A stretch of DNA of 32,447 nucleotides from Anaerolineaceae bacterium 4572_78. Its GTDB lineage: Bacteria > Chloroflexota > Anaerolineae > 4572-78. Positions 7,101-18,200 of the stretch are shown piece by piece (the stretch's first letter is position 1; every line of letters begins with the position of its first letter). A program made the translations under genes and the position numbers. The stretch covers positions 1-32,447 of the forward strand of contig NBMH01000078.1 of NCBI GenBank assembly GCA_002084875.1. Direction: 5' to 3'. The notes beneath the pieces are model-generated. The model had not been told where the DNA came from. It was given only the letters and a program-made list of their open reading frames with translations, and did not search any database.

Positions 7101-8153
7101 TTACTTGACTGTAATTACTAACGGCTCATGGCTAGTGTCTTTGTCGTTGATGTCAACATCAACCAGCCAGTAGGTGTAGGTTTGACCAGCAACTACATCA
7201 TTATCTCTGAAGGCATAGCTGGCACCATTACTTTGACCGTTTGCCTCGCTAGCGACAAAGCTTATTTCTATTGCATCCGATATGTTAGGCATGGAAACCT
7301 GACCTACACTTCGTAGGATGCGGAATCCGTATGTGTCAATCTCAACTGCGGTTTCCCATGCTAAGACTACATGACCTTTGACTTGATGTACCTCATAAGA
7401 AAGGAGGTCAATGGCAACTGGTGTCATTACACTCTTTACTATCAATGGTAGATATACATCATAAATTTGTGGCGGTTCAGGTCGTTGCACACATGGACCC
7501 ATCAATGCTAGGGTGATTTGTGCATCGTTGAAACGAACAACCACATTTTCGTTTGCTACTACTAGGCTGTAATTCGACAATGGTGTCCACCGTAAGGTAA
7601 GCCCGTCGAATTTGGCAGGGTAGAGTTGGTCAGGCGTAATCCCCATGTTAGCCAGTTCGGCAGCATCATACGGGAAGGTGACTATAGCATCATTTTGCAA
7701 TGGTGCCACTATCGGGCGGTTCGAGCCATTTTCAATAAAGCTAATGGCATACGGACCATCAAGTACAATGTTACAACTCACATCTGGTAATGATGTTGGT
7801 AAGACGGACATGCTTACATCTGGCTCATTACTTGGAACTGCGTTAGGTGGTATGTTAATCACCACCGTTTCAGTTACGTTTGTATCAGGAATTGGTATCG
7901 AAATACCGCCGCCGACATCGGGGTCAATGATGATGATTGGTGGTTCAGGCGGAACTGGTATCGGTAATAATACTAAATCTGGACCATCAATGTGCAGTGT
8001 TATCTGCGTCGTAGCGGTCATGAGTTCTGTATCGGCATAATCATCGCCGTTTTCATCCTCATAAGCCCCTGATATTATCCAGTCCATGTCAGTCTCGGCA
8101 ACACACAACAGATAACAGCCATCGCCTTGCCCCAGTCGCATATACTTGACCAT
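7101..8153 (-). CDS. C-terminal fragment of the giant surface protein
   Basis: The frame ending at TAA 7101-7103 encodes the C-terminal part of the giant protein. It starts in a 'GDGCYLLCVAETDMDWIISGAYEDENGDDYAD' segment, then a Pro/Ile-rich linker (IPVPPEPPIIII). It ends with 'DVYLPLIVKS' followed by 'VVLAWETAVEIDTYGFRILRS...YAFRDNDVVAGQTYTYWLVDVD', a terminal domain typical of secreted Chloroflexota proteins and possibly involved in export or surface retention (role unproven). The apparent start codon near 8153 is internal: a TAG lies just upstream in this frame. Removing one base from the CCCC run at 8130-8133 joins it to the upstream frame (DGQVYATGQGDGCYLL). No cell-wall sorting LPXTG motif is present. 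Confidence 0.8.
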   Translation of the reverse strand: MVKYMRLGQGDGCYLLCVAETDMDWIISGAYEDENGDDYADTELMTATTQITLHIDGPDLVLLPIPVPPEPPIIIIDPDVGGGISIPIPDTNVTETVVINIPPNAVPSNEPDVSMSVLPTSLPDVSCNIVLDGPYAISFIENGSNRPIVAPLQNDAIVTFPYDAAELANMGITPDQLYPAKFDGLTLRWTPLSNYSLVVANENVVVRFNDAQITLALMGPCVQRPEPPQIYDVYLPLIVKSVMTPVAIDLLSYEVHQVKGHVVLAWETAVEIDTYGFRILRSVGQVSMPNISDAIEISFVASEANGQSNGASYAFRDNDVVAGQTYTYWLVDVDINDKDTSHEPLVITVK

Positions 8154-8176
8154 CTCTAACTAATTCGCCATCTTCA

Positions 8177-8294
8177 CTGAAGACTTGACCGACTATGCTT
8201 ACTGTGCGTGACCGTGCCTCGAATGTAAGTTCTGTCTGAAGACTTGACCGACTATGCTTACTGTGCGTGACCGTGCCTCGAATGTAAGTTCTGT
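8177..8294 (-). repeat. 59-bp perfect tandem duplication that shifts the reading frame
   Basis: Units 8177-8235 and 8236-8294 read as identical. The 59-bp period is not a multiple of three, so the second copy runs into a stop ('GQVFRQNLHSRHGHAQ' then TAA). With one copy deleted the protein reads on smoothly as 'GQVFSEDGELVRDGQVYATG'. Confidence 0.92.
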
Positions 8295-11200
8295 CACGTC
8301 AAAACCGATGGCTTGAGCAGCTGGTGGCATGGTCGCTGGTGCATCGGCTGAATTACCAAATTCAACTTTAGCACTTAAGGGCATTGGCGGGTCAAGGCTT
8401 GCCTTGGCTGTCAAACCAAGGTCTGACGCTCCAGTTTGCTTTGGCATGAATTCGCTCCAAGCCATATCTATGATTGGACACAGGCTCTTGTAACCTGGCA
8501 CTTTGATACATTCGTCGGTTCTAACTCCATTATCATAATCAACCGTAACGTAAGTCGGATAGTAATCCGTATCACCTGTTTGGTTGGCAATTGAAGTCAC
8601 GGTAACCTCGAATGAACGACCACGTTGCAAGTAGATGTTGCTATTGATTGACTGATTACTTTGGAGGCTAATATTCGAGGCAAAAACTGCCTTTGGTAAG
8701 AATTTATCTTGAACCAATACTTCGCCTGTGGTCAAGGCTAATTTGTAATTGATGGTGAAATCACCCACGCCTACATCGGTAAATTCAAAGCTACCATCGG
8801 GATTAATCATGGTTGAGCGACTAGATGTTACATCACTAAGCGGTATCAAAGTAACCTTTCCATCTAAGTCAACTACTGGTTGATTATTTTCGGGGTCAAG
8901 CATGTTACCGCTTAGAACACCGTTATTTTCCTCAACAGTAAATATGTCTAAACCTTCACCTGTAGTTTCTATGTTGATGAGACTGTAGGCAGCATTTTCT
9001 GACAAGTCTATGCCGACTTCACAATCGGGACAATTAACTGGTAAAGCTAAGAAGAACTCGTCATCGTTGATACCTGTTGAAGCTATGCGTTGATTTTCAT
9101 CAGGTCTGGTGAGATAGAGTACTGCCGCTACTTCAACGTTATTTCCATTGGTATTCACGAATTGTCCGCGTAGCAATTGGCTTGACTTTGTGAGTTCAAA
9201 GTCGATGTTGGCGAAACGATTGCTACCGCTAAGTGTGGCAAGTTCGCCTTGTCCTTCGAATAGATAATTGCTATCGCCAGTTAAAGCTGGTTTTATTAAC
9301 CATTCGCCAGGCGGCACGCTTAAGCTGTATCTACCTAAGTAATCGGACTCGACGGTAAACCAACCACCACCATTTTGTTGCCAAGCAACTACTCTGATGT
9401 ATGGTACGGGGTTGCCGTCTTGGTCGGTTAGTGTACCAGTAATGCTGGTTATACGTTGAATTAACTCCACGTTACCAACATCAATATTTTCACCATTAAC
9501 TACTTGGTCAGGTATACCTAAGCCTGCTAAGGTGGGATGGAATTGTTCACTTAACCATGTGCTGACTTTGTAAGTGCTGTTTATGACGGGGACGCTAAAT
9601 GCTCCACTTGCTTGCAGATAGACATAGTAGAAACGTGAATTGTCGCTATCCCAAACATCTATGGCAGCATCCAGACGACCATCTGAACCAAGCAATGGCT
9701 GACCATCAGGACGAACAACTGTCCCTGTTAAGAAGGCTTCGGCTCGTTGACCATTGAAGTTAGCATAAATGGTTTCTGCTACTGTAGCTACTTCGGTAAA
9801 TTGAATATGTTGTGGATTACCTGTAAATATCCAATCTGATTTGCCAAAGTAATCAACCAGTGGTTGGATTTGCCAGGGGTGGTCTGTTACTGGAGTAGCA
9901 TAGTCACCTTGTTCGTCGGTTTCAGCAATGATGAACAAGCCTGAGCTATCCAATGCTCGTACCAAAACTCTCCCATCTTGAACTGGTGAGCCATCTTCAT
10001 AAGTCAGTTTACCCCAAATTAACTTTGCTGGTTTTGGCAATAATGTCTTTCCTAAATCTTGGATATAGCTATCTATCGTGAAATTAATAGGTGCCACAAA
10101 GTGTGGGAAGACATATTCGTAATAACCTTCAGGCAAATACTCAACGAATAAACCATATTCTTTACCTTGAGGCAACGTACCAAAACTGAAGTAACCTTCT
10201 TCATCAGAAAAGACAAGCCATGATGGTTGGTCGTTATCAGGTTCACCTAACATGTCTAAGGTACGAATGACTATACCTGCTCCGCTAACACCTGTTTCGG
10301 TATCATCACCTAATACTAAATGTCCTTCCAAGTTTGGTCGAGAGATAACCAACGGATTCGGTACTTGATACGGTGATGGATGGAAACTTAAATCCACTTC
10401 ATTCGAGAAGACGGGCGGTAAGTATCCAAAGTAGAAGTATTGGCTCGAATCGAGATAATTAGCGTACATGCCTCCAATCGGTGGATATGCCACTAACACA
10501 TATTGTGATGTTTCATCCAATCCAGTCAGGACATATTCGCCTATATCATTGGTAGTCGCTAAAAAGTGACCGACAATTTGTCCACCTTGAAGTTGGAAAG
10601 CTATCACATCAGCTTGGTAGACGGGGGTGCCAGCATCGGTTTGGACAATGCCCTGTATGATGCCATTACCTTCTTCTGCAAAAGATAAATCTTTTGTACT
10701 CCTAAGTGATGAACGTTGTTGAATAATTGTTCTTAGCTTTTGCTGATGAGCTACTGCTTTGTAAGGACTCTTCATGCGTTGGCTAAATCCATAAGGCATG
10801 GCGAATCCGTTACTTGTCAAAGCAAGCGTTGACGCTCCTGAGTCTGAAATGACATCAATACAATCATAAGGACAGAGCAGTTCCGTTTCAGGTATGTCTG
10901 TCGGGATTTGTGGACGTGGCTTAAATTCCATTGTGCTTTCACACGCCGTCTGAGCATCGGCTATGACTCCATAATCATCAGCCATGACGCTTTCAAAGGT
11001 GCTGACTGAATAATGAACTTGGTATGTTTCGCCTATCTCAAGATGATTCTTATTCCAGACAACATCTCCCATTATCACACGACCATCGTTATCAGCCGAT
11101 ATGAAGTTGGTATTTTCTGGCACTTGAGCATAGATATACAAGCCGTAAGCTGCACCTGTGCCTGTATTTTCTATGGACATGGTGTATGTTACGATATAAC

Positions 11201-12296
11201 CATCTTCGGTTGGGTCGCCTACCAGTTCATCAGGTGCAGTTAGTTCTACATCCAAATTCGGCGATGGACAATCTGGCATGATGATTTCTACTGTACAACC
11301 TTCGGCGATTATGTCGCCCTTGTATGGACTGACTGTGTAGGTGTAAGTTTGTCCACCAGTCAATTCGTACATGTCAAGGTAAGTCATCACATCTGCTACA
11401 ACTTCTGCAAATGGATTGCCATAACTTTTCATCGGTGCTACATTTAGATAAAATCCATCAATACTGGCTCCATCATCATAACTCCAATTCAAGCGAGTTT
11501 GATATGGCTCACTACCTGCCATCTCTGCCGTCAAATCATAACAACTTATCAGGCTAATTGGATTGATGCTTATCGTTATCACCGCCGTATCTCGCAATCC
11601 GTCAGGGTCTGTTACGATATACTCAAAGGTGTCGCTAAACGGTTCACCTGTATATTCACCAGTTGGCGTGTAGATAAACTCACCCGTGCTGGTGATTATC
11701 GTTACATCACTTGGGGCGATAACTGGTACTAGCTCGTAGATAAGCGGGTCGCCGTCAGGGTCAGTCGCTATCAGCGTGTCGCTGACGGGCATGTTCTCAT
11801 CTGTGATATACTTAGCATCCATTGCCACTGGTGGCAAGTTGACGTTGTCTATTATAATTGATATCACCGCTTGGTTACTTAATCCACCAGTATCAGTTAC
11901 ATCAAATTCAAACACATCTTGACCGACATAACCTGTATTCGGAACGTAGATGAAGCTACCAATTGTATCGCTGATAATTTGAACCGTGCCATGTGCAGGT
12001 TGGACAACCACATCGTAAACAATGTAATCACCTTCTGGCTCATCGGGGTCACTACCAACCAAATTACTGGAAACTGGTACATCCTCGTCAGTGATATACT
12101 CATTATCTTCTGCTATTGGTGGATCATTGACGGGTATAATAGTTATCGTGACCATTGCTGTATCCGTCAAGCCGAAACTATCCTCGACCATGTACTCGAA
12201 TACATCTTGACCATTGAAGCCTGCCGTCGATGTGTAGACAAATGTTCCCGTATTCGGATTAACGACTATTTCACCATCGCTAGTCGGCTCAATCAC
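8199..12296 (-). CDS. Giant surface protein, third fragment (cadherin-like, DUF11, carboxypeptidase-regulatory repeats)
   Basis: 1365-aa open frame beginning at GTG in the middle of a cadherin-like module ('IEPTSDGEIVVNPNTGTFVYT...YNGQDVFEY'-type). After about 2.5 'NDPP' modules come an FN3-like segment (LISCYDLTAEM...GQTYTYTVSPY), a DUF11-like 'VTYTMSIENTGTGAAYGLYIYAQVP' domain, and a long series of carboxypeptidase-regulatory/CNA-B-like beta repeats ('GIVQTDAGTPVYQADVIAF', 'GTLTDQDGNPVPYIRVVAW', 'GTVVRPDGQPLLG'). These are extended stalk modules of exported proteins. The frame contains one full P1 repeat (8386-8432), one half P1 (10815-10838) and one P2 repeat (10672-10703), all read in the same frame as copies elsewhere. 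No ribosome site precedes the GTG, so it is probably a fragment of a single gene. Confidence 0.85.
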   Translation of the reverse strand: MIEPTSDGEIVVNPNTGTFVYTSTAGFNGQDVFEYMVEDSFGLTDTAMVTITIIPVNDPPIAEDNEYITDEDVPVSSNLVGSDPDEPEGDYIVYDVVVQPAHGTVQIISDTIGSFIYVPNTGYVGQDVFEFDVTDTGGLSNQAVISIIIDNVNLPPVAMDAKYITDENMPVSDTLIATDPDGDPLIYELVPVIAPSDVTIITSTGEFIYTPTGEYTGEPFSDTFEYIVTDPDGLRDTAVITISINPISLISCYDLTAEMAGSEPYQTRLNWSYDDGASIDGFYLNVAPMKSYGNPFAEVVADVMTYLDMYELTGGQTYTYTVSPYKGDIIAEGCTVEIIMPDCPSPNLDVELTAPDELVGDPTEDGYIVTYTMSIENTGTGAAYGLYIYAQVPENTNFISADNDGRVIMGDVVWNKNHLEIGETYQVHYSVSTFESVMADDYGVIADAQTACESTMEFKPRPQIPTDIPETELLCPYDCIDVISDSGASTLALTSNGFAMPYGFSQRMKSPYKAVAHQQKLRTIIQQRSSLRSTKDLSFAEEGNGIIQGIVQTDAGTPVYQADVIAFQLQGGQIVGHFLATTNDIGEYVLTGLDETSQYVLVAYPPIGGMYANYLDSSQYFYFGYLPPVFSNEVDLSFHPSPYQVPNPLVISRPNLEGHLVLGDDTETGVSGAGIVIRTLDMLGEPDNDQPSWLVFSDEEGYFSFGTLPQGKEYGLFVEYLPEGYYEYVFPHFVAPINFTIDSYIQDLGKTLLPKPAKLIWGKLTYEDGSPVQDGRVLVRALDSSGLFIIAETDEQGDYATPVTDHPWQIQPLVDYFGKSDWIFTGNPQHIQFTEVATVAETIYANFNGQRAEAFLTGTVVRPDGQPLLGSDGRLDAAIDVWDSDNSRFYYVYLQASGAFSVPVINSTYKVSTWLSEQFHPTLAGLGIPDQVVNGENIDVGNVELIQRITSITGTLTDQDGNPVPYIRVVAWQQNGGGWFTVESDYLGRYSLSVPPGEWLIKPALTGDSNYLFEGQGELATLSGSNRFANIDFELTKSSQLLRGQFVNTNGNNVEVAAVLYLTRPDENQRIASTGINDDEFFLALPVNCPDCEVGIDLSENAAYSLINIETTGEGLDIFTVEENNGVLSGNMLDPENNQPVVDLDGKVTLIPLSDVTSSRSTMINPDGSFEFTDVGVGDFTINYKLALTTGEVLVQDKFLPKAVFASNISLQSNQSINSNIYLQRGRSFEVTVTSIANQTGDTDYYPTYVTVDYDNGVRTDECIKVPGYKSLCPIIDMAWSEFMPKQTGASDLGLTAKASLDPPMPLSAKVEFGNSADAPATMPPAAQAIGFDVTELTFEARSRTVSIVGQVFRQNLHSRHGHAQ
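8386..8432. repeat. P1 palindromic repeat, full 47-bp copy inside coding sequence
   Basis: 47-bp imperfect palindrome (GGCGGGTCAAGG at one end, its near-complement GTCTGACGCTCC at the other). On the coding strand it reads 'TGASDLGLTAKASLDPP', closely matching 'PGASKLALTVKTNLDPP' from the copy in the sugar transferase and in the same frame. Confidence 0.85.
10672..10703. repeat. P2 palindromic repeat inside coding sequence
   Basis: The core GCAAAAGATAAATCTTTTG is palindromic and identical to the core of the copy at 24232-24263. On the coding strand it reads 'RSTKDLSFAEE', against '[11 protein letters not shown]' in the other copy, in the same frame. Confidence 0.75.
10815..10838. repeat. P1 half-repeat inside coding sequence
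   Basis: On the minus strand it begins GGAGCGTCAACGCTTGCTTT, one base different from the P1 5' half at 4471. It reads 'SGASTLALTS' in the standard P1 frame. Confidence 0.7.
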
Positions 12297-15200
12297 CTCG
12301 AAGCCACGGGTGGGTCATTTTGGGACTGAATAGTAATGGTTATCGTTGCCGTATCTGTCAAGTTTGTTGAGTCAATCACGATAAATGTGAAGACATCAAC
12401 TCCATTGAAGCCTGGGAATGGCGTGTATGTGAAGCTACCAAGTTCGGCATTATCCACATTCACATCACCATTACTCGGCGGCGTATTGACATCATAAGTT
12501 AGACTATCGCCATAAATTTCGTCAGGGTCTTCGGCGGTGAAATTGGCACTGACGGGTGTATCTTCGGGGGTACCGAATGTATCATCATAGGCAACTGGTG
12601 GGTCATCTTGCGGTTGGATGATGATGACAATTGAATTTTCAGCGTTCAATGGCATAGTACCATCTGGCTCGCCCATATCAGTTACTCTAAATCTAAAATT
12701 ATCGTAACCTGTGAAGTTCGGATTTGGCGTGTAGACAAACGTACAATCTGTCGAATCGCTAACCACTACGCCACCATATATTGGTTCAGTACCAATCGTG
12801 TAAGTTAATGGCGAACCTTCCACAGAGTCATTACCTACCAAGCATTTTGTAACAGCCACATCTTCATTTGTGATGTATGTCGCTGGCGAAGCATCAGGCG
12901 GGTCGTTTATCGGGATGACCGTAATTGTGACCACTGCCGTATCAGTGCCTGCATTATCATCAGTTATGCCGTAGGTAAACACATCCAAACCATTGTAATG
13001 CATGTCAGGTTGATACACAAAGTTTGGTGCAGACGGGTCAGTTATCGTTATCAGACCATGCAATGTTTGTGTTTCAATGCGATACTCGGCAACACCTACG
13101 CCTGTATCTGCTCCGCCATGCGTCAAGTCAGCCATGAAGGACATATCTTCATACGTTACCAGTTCCTTGATGTCAACCGCATCAAATGTAGCTAAAACAC
13201 CCAACTCAAATTGGCACATGCTTTCCAGTTCACCATCGCTCAAGCGGATGAGAATATTTGCTACACCGTACTCATCGGGCAGAGGCGTAACCGTTACTGT
13301 TCGGCTGATACCATCGCCGCCAAAGACGATATTGCTATTCGGTACTAAGTCGGTATTGTTAGATTCGCCGATAAATATCAAATCAGCAAGGTCGTTATCG
13401 CTGTCGTCAATCATCAATGTAGCGGCTCCAAAAATGCCATCCTCACTGATTATCTCAACATCGTTTACGACACATGCTAATGTTGGCTCATCGTTTGATG
13501 CCGTAACGATTACATCTATCGTTTCCTCATTTGATTCGAGGTCATCGTCATCCTCGCAGATAAAGTTGAGGCTATCGGCATGATATTCGCTTCCATCATG
13601 ATGATAGACAAGCCAGCCATTGATGACATCACGTTGGATTACTATGTCTGACAAGGCAAGCCTTATCCCTCCAAGCTCAAGCCAGCCATGTTCTGGTTCG
13701 GCTGTCAAGGTACACATCAAGGTCGGGTCGCTGTCATCAGGGTCGGTTGCTTTGAAGATGTCGTTGGTTATAATTTCATTGCCACCCTCATCAACCTCAA
13801 CGACTTCATGCTTGATGATAATCGGCGGGTCGTTGACGGGTGTAATAGTTATCGTAATGGTACCTGTATCGGTGCCACCATAGCCGTCGTCAACCTCAAA
13901 CTCAAAGACATCTTTTCCTACGTAATCTTCATTTGGCATGTAGCAGAACGTGCCACCTATCGGGTCAACGCCGACATTGCCATTACTTGCTGTCATGGAT
14001 ATCGTGTAAGTCAACGGGTCGTAATTCCAATCTGTTGCCACTAATTGCTCACACACTTCAGTATCTTCTGGCGTGATGTATTCGTCATCTTCTGCCACAG
14101 GTGGTGTGTTAATGACATGAATTGTTACCACTGCCGTATCTGCCAAACCTTCGGTATCGGTGACAACAAATGTAAAGTTATCATCGCCACGGAAACCATC
14201 ATCGGGCGTATAACGGAAGTTGCATGCATCTTCGTCCAAGACTATTACTGTACCATTGCTGGGACCGGCGATAATGTCATAGACTAGATTATACAGTTCG
14301 TCCATGTCTTCGGCTCGCAAGCAAGCTGCCGTATTGGTACTGCTTATAAACTCTTCACCATAAACTGCGGTTCGTTCATAAGTCGTATATTCATCAGGAT
14401 ATGCCACTGGTGGATTGTTAGTTGTCTTGGGTGACAAAATGTTGATGATTATCGTAGCCGTATCCGTCAATCCTTCCGTATCTGTTACAACAAATGTAAA
14501 CGTATCACTATCTTGAATTGTCGTTGTTGGATAGAAACAGAAGTTACCTGTTTGGGTCGATTCTAGTTGCAAGTTACCATCATCCACCAAACTTATATCC
14601 AGCAGACCATAATTTATGCGGTCGCCGTCAATGTCCTCACCACGCAGATATACATCACAAATTGGGGTGTCATAGCTGGTAGTGTAGACATCATCATAAG
14701 CTATCGGCGGGTCATTGTCGGGCTGAATTGTTATCGTAATTAAACCAACATCTCTTAACGTTGTCGGGTCATCACGTAAACCAGCATCGGGTACAAATTG
14801 ACCGTCATCCTCCGACTCAAATTCAAATCTGTCTTGACCATGATAGTTTGTATCAGGAGTATAAGTAAACCCATAACCGTTGTCATCAGCACCTGTACAT
14901 GTGGGGTCAAGATAAATTGTTATGATGCCATTTTCGACAGACCCCACCCCAGTTCCTTCTCCTTCAAGAAGAGGGATAGTATCTAATGGACTGTCGCCCT
15001 CGACTGGGTCCATGGCTCGCAGACAACGACTAATCGGCGTGTCTTCGAGGGTGGTATATTCGTCATCGTAGGCAATTATGGCATCGTTTATCGGATGAAC
15101 CGTTATCGTTACCACTGCTGTATCATTGTTAGAATTGGTATCTGTAACAATGTAGGTAAAATTATCCCAACCAAAGTAATGGAGGCTAGGCGTGTAAGTG

Positions 15201-18200
15201 AACAAACCTGCACTTGGGTCGGTCATGATAACCGTGCCATGCGTGGTTTGTGTTTCGACACCATAACCGTCAACCTCAATACCCGTGTCAGCTCCACCCT
15301 TGCTCAAATCGGCATGAAGTGGAGTATCCTCATCGGTTTCAAGGTCTTTAATATCTACCGCATCGTAGACGGGACGGACATTCAAATCAAAGTTGCATGT
15401 CGTCTGAGTGTCTGCATCCTGAACGATAATTGTGATTATCGCCGCACCATGTTGGTCTGGAGCAGGAGTGACCGTAATGGTACGGGATACACCTTCACCA
15501 CCAAAGATTATGTTATCATTCGGTACCAGCGTAGTATTGCTTGATGTTGCATCCAATATCAGACCACTAACATCATTATCCACATCACCAATCACGAATG
15601 ACAGCGGGTCACTAATTCCATCTTCATCCATCAAAGTATCCATGACACATTGTGGGATGGTCGGTGGGTCATTGATGGGTGTAATTTCTATCTTGACCGT
15701 ATCGGTGATAGTACTGGCTCCATGCGGGTCCTCAAAGTAGCAATTGAACGTATCTAAGGTTGTTTCGGAACCGTCATGCACATAGATTACTCGACCATTA
15801 TCCAAATCATCTTGGGTAAATGTTGAACCTATGATTAACAGGGTTCGTGGGTCGCCTTCAAGATACAAGCTACCATGTTCCGTAACACGAGTAATCGTAC
15901 AGAACAAAATCTTGTCATCATCGTCGGGGTCTTCTGCTTTGAAATCCTCATCCTCAATCGGTTCTTCGCCACCTTCTTTCACCGTATCAGTAATGTTACG
16001 TGTGATTACAGGTGGGTCATTTATCGGTGTAACGTTAAGCGTTATCACGTTTGTATCAGTCAAGCCATCAGAGTCTTCTACCTCGAAAGTAAAGGTATCC
16101 TGCGGCGGACTGTTATAATTTTCATCAGGCATGTAGCAGAAGCGACCAGTATCAGCATTCTCAACGGTTGCATCGCCATAAGTTGTCCCATCAACAATAA
16201 CATATCGGAGTTTGTCACCGTCAATATCCATCGCCTCAAGGTTCGCACACACTTCCGTTTCTTCGGTTGTGATGTACTCATGCGGATAAGCAATTGGTGG
16301 GTCATTGGTTGGCGTGATGTGAATGGTAATAACGGCGGTATCTGTTAGACGAGTTGTATCGGTTAGTTCGCCAGTATCTTTGACCATGTATACAAATACA
16401 TCATCGCCATTGTAATCTTTATCAGGTGTGTAAGTGTAATCACAAGTAGTATTATTTGAGGCTACACCTGTTCCATTACTTGCTTTGCTAAAGATGGTAT
16501 AAGTTAAATCAGATGTTTCAGTTACCTGATAGTTTTCACCATCGACCATTGATTCAGCATCGAAACAAACACCTGTTAAGGATTCATCTTCATTGATGGT
16601 ATATTCATCATCATAAGCTTTTGGTGGGTCGTTGACAGGATGAACTTTTATCAGCCCATCAGTAGCGTCACCACCATCAATACTATATTGGAATGTTACT
16701 AAATCTGTTCCCATATTATTATGAGCATGAGGCACATAATAAATTTCGCCAGTATTAGAATAAACCAATGTCAACGTACCAGTTGAGGCATCCGTGACGA
16801 TTGCATAAGTTACCGTATCAACTCCTAAATCACCATTTAATGGTGTATCTTCGTAAGTTTCTAAATCAGTAACAGGCAAGGCAACAGGTTTAACATTCAA
16901 ATTGAAATTACATGAAACGGTATGAGCGGGTGCAGTGCTGTTATCAATAATGCTAATCGTAATGCGAGCGACACCAAACTCATGAGTTTCAGAGTTGCTA
17001 TCATCAGCAGGTGTTATCACCACCTCAACATTCGCACCAACAATATTTGCGGCGATATTATCTACTGGAACAAGAGTAGTATTATCAGAATTTTTAGCTA
17101 CCGTGAAAGTAGTAATCACTTCTTCAGGGTCAGTAATCGCCAGCGAAATTATACCAGTGGTTACATTTTCATTAGTAGATTGGTCAGCCACACATGCCAA
17201 TGTCGGCGGGTCGTTTTCTGGCGTGATGATAATTGGTATTTTGCGGTCGGGGTCGGTTGGTGTATCACCATCCTCGTCCTTAAACGTACAATCAAATTCA
17301 TCATAAGTAGTTTGGGTATCATCATGCTGGTAAACAATACGACCCATGTTCACATCATCTTGAGTGAACGTCATGCCAACTGTAGCAGTAATACCACTAA
17401 TGTAAAGCCAACCATTTGAAGGAATTGAATCTAATGTACAGTATACTGCATCACCATCACCATCGAGGTCATCCGATGTAATCTTAGTTGTAGTGATAGG
17501 AATACGTCCACCTTCGGTAATCATTACCGTATTGGTCATGACCGTCGGCGGGTCATTGACTGGTATAATTGTTAATGGTGCTTCACACATCTTAGCAACT
17601 TCACCATCATTGACAGTTACCTTGATATTTGCAGTCCCATGTGCATTACCAACAAGGGCAATATCTAAAGTACGCGTTACAATACCTGTACCAGTTGAGT
17701 CAATCACACTTGCCACCAAGTTATCATTATCGCTGATGGCTGAAATGACGAAAGTGGTTTCGTCATCATCCTCATCGCTAAGGATGACGGTCATGCTTGG
17801 GCTGCCATCCTCGATAACTGTAACGGTATCAATGATACATGTCGGTGGGTCATTAACTGGTGTAATGTTAATATCCACTTCCGCATCGGGGGCGGAGTGA
17901 GCATCCTCATCATCCTTATAATCACATGTAAAGACATCGGTATAATTTTCGGTACCGTCATGTTTGTAGACCAAACGCCCATCGTCAATATCCCTTTGAG
18001 CAAATGTATCATCAACGGCAAGAGCATTAGACAAACCACCTTCTTCACGTAGATGGAGGCTACCATGTGTTGGTACTTCGGTTATAGTACAAACTAATAA
18101 CGGGTCATCATCGTCGGGGTCTTCACCACGTAAAGTCGTCTTTGGAATTTCTTTCAGTCCACCCTCGGGAACATCCTCTTCACCACCAAAAGCATCGGGT

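Noticed and set aside
6879-7121. Plus-strand frame overlapping the end of mltG
   Set aside because: It is an out-of-frame shadow of mltG with no ribosome site or recognisable protein.
7101-8153. Separate gene for the C-terminal domain
   Set aside because: A stop lies just upstream of the apparent start, there is no ribosome site, and one base in CCCC joins it to the preceding frame.
8177-8294. Phage or element attachment site
   Set aside because: The repeats are adjacent, with no integrase or element between them. It is a tandem duplication.
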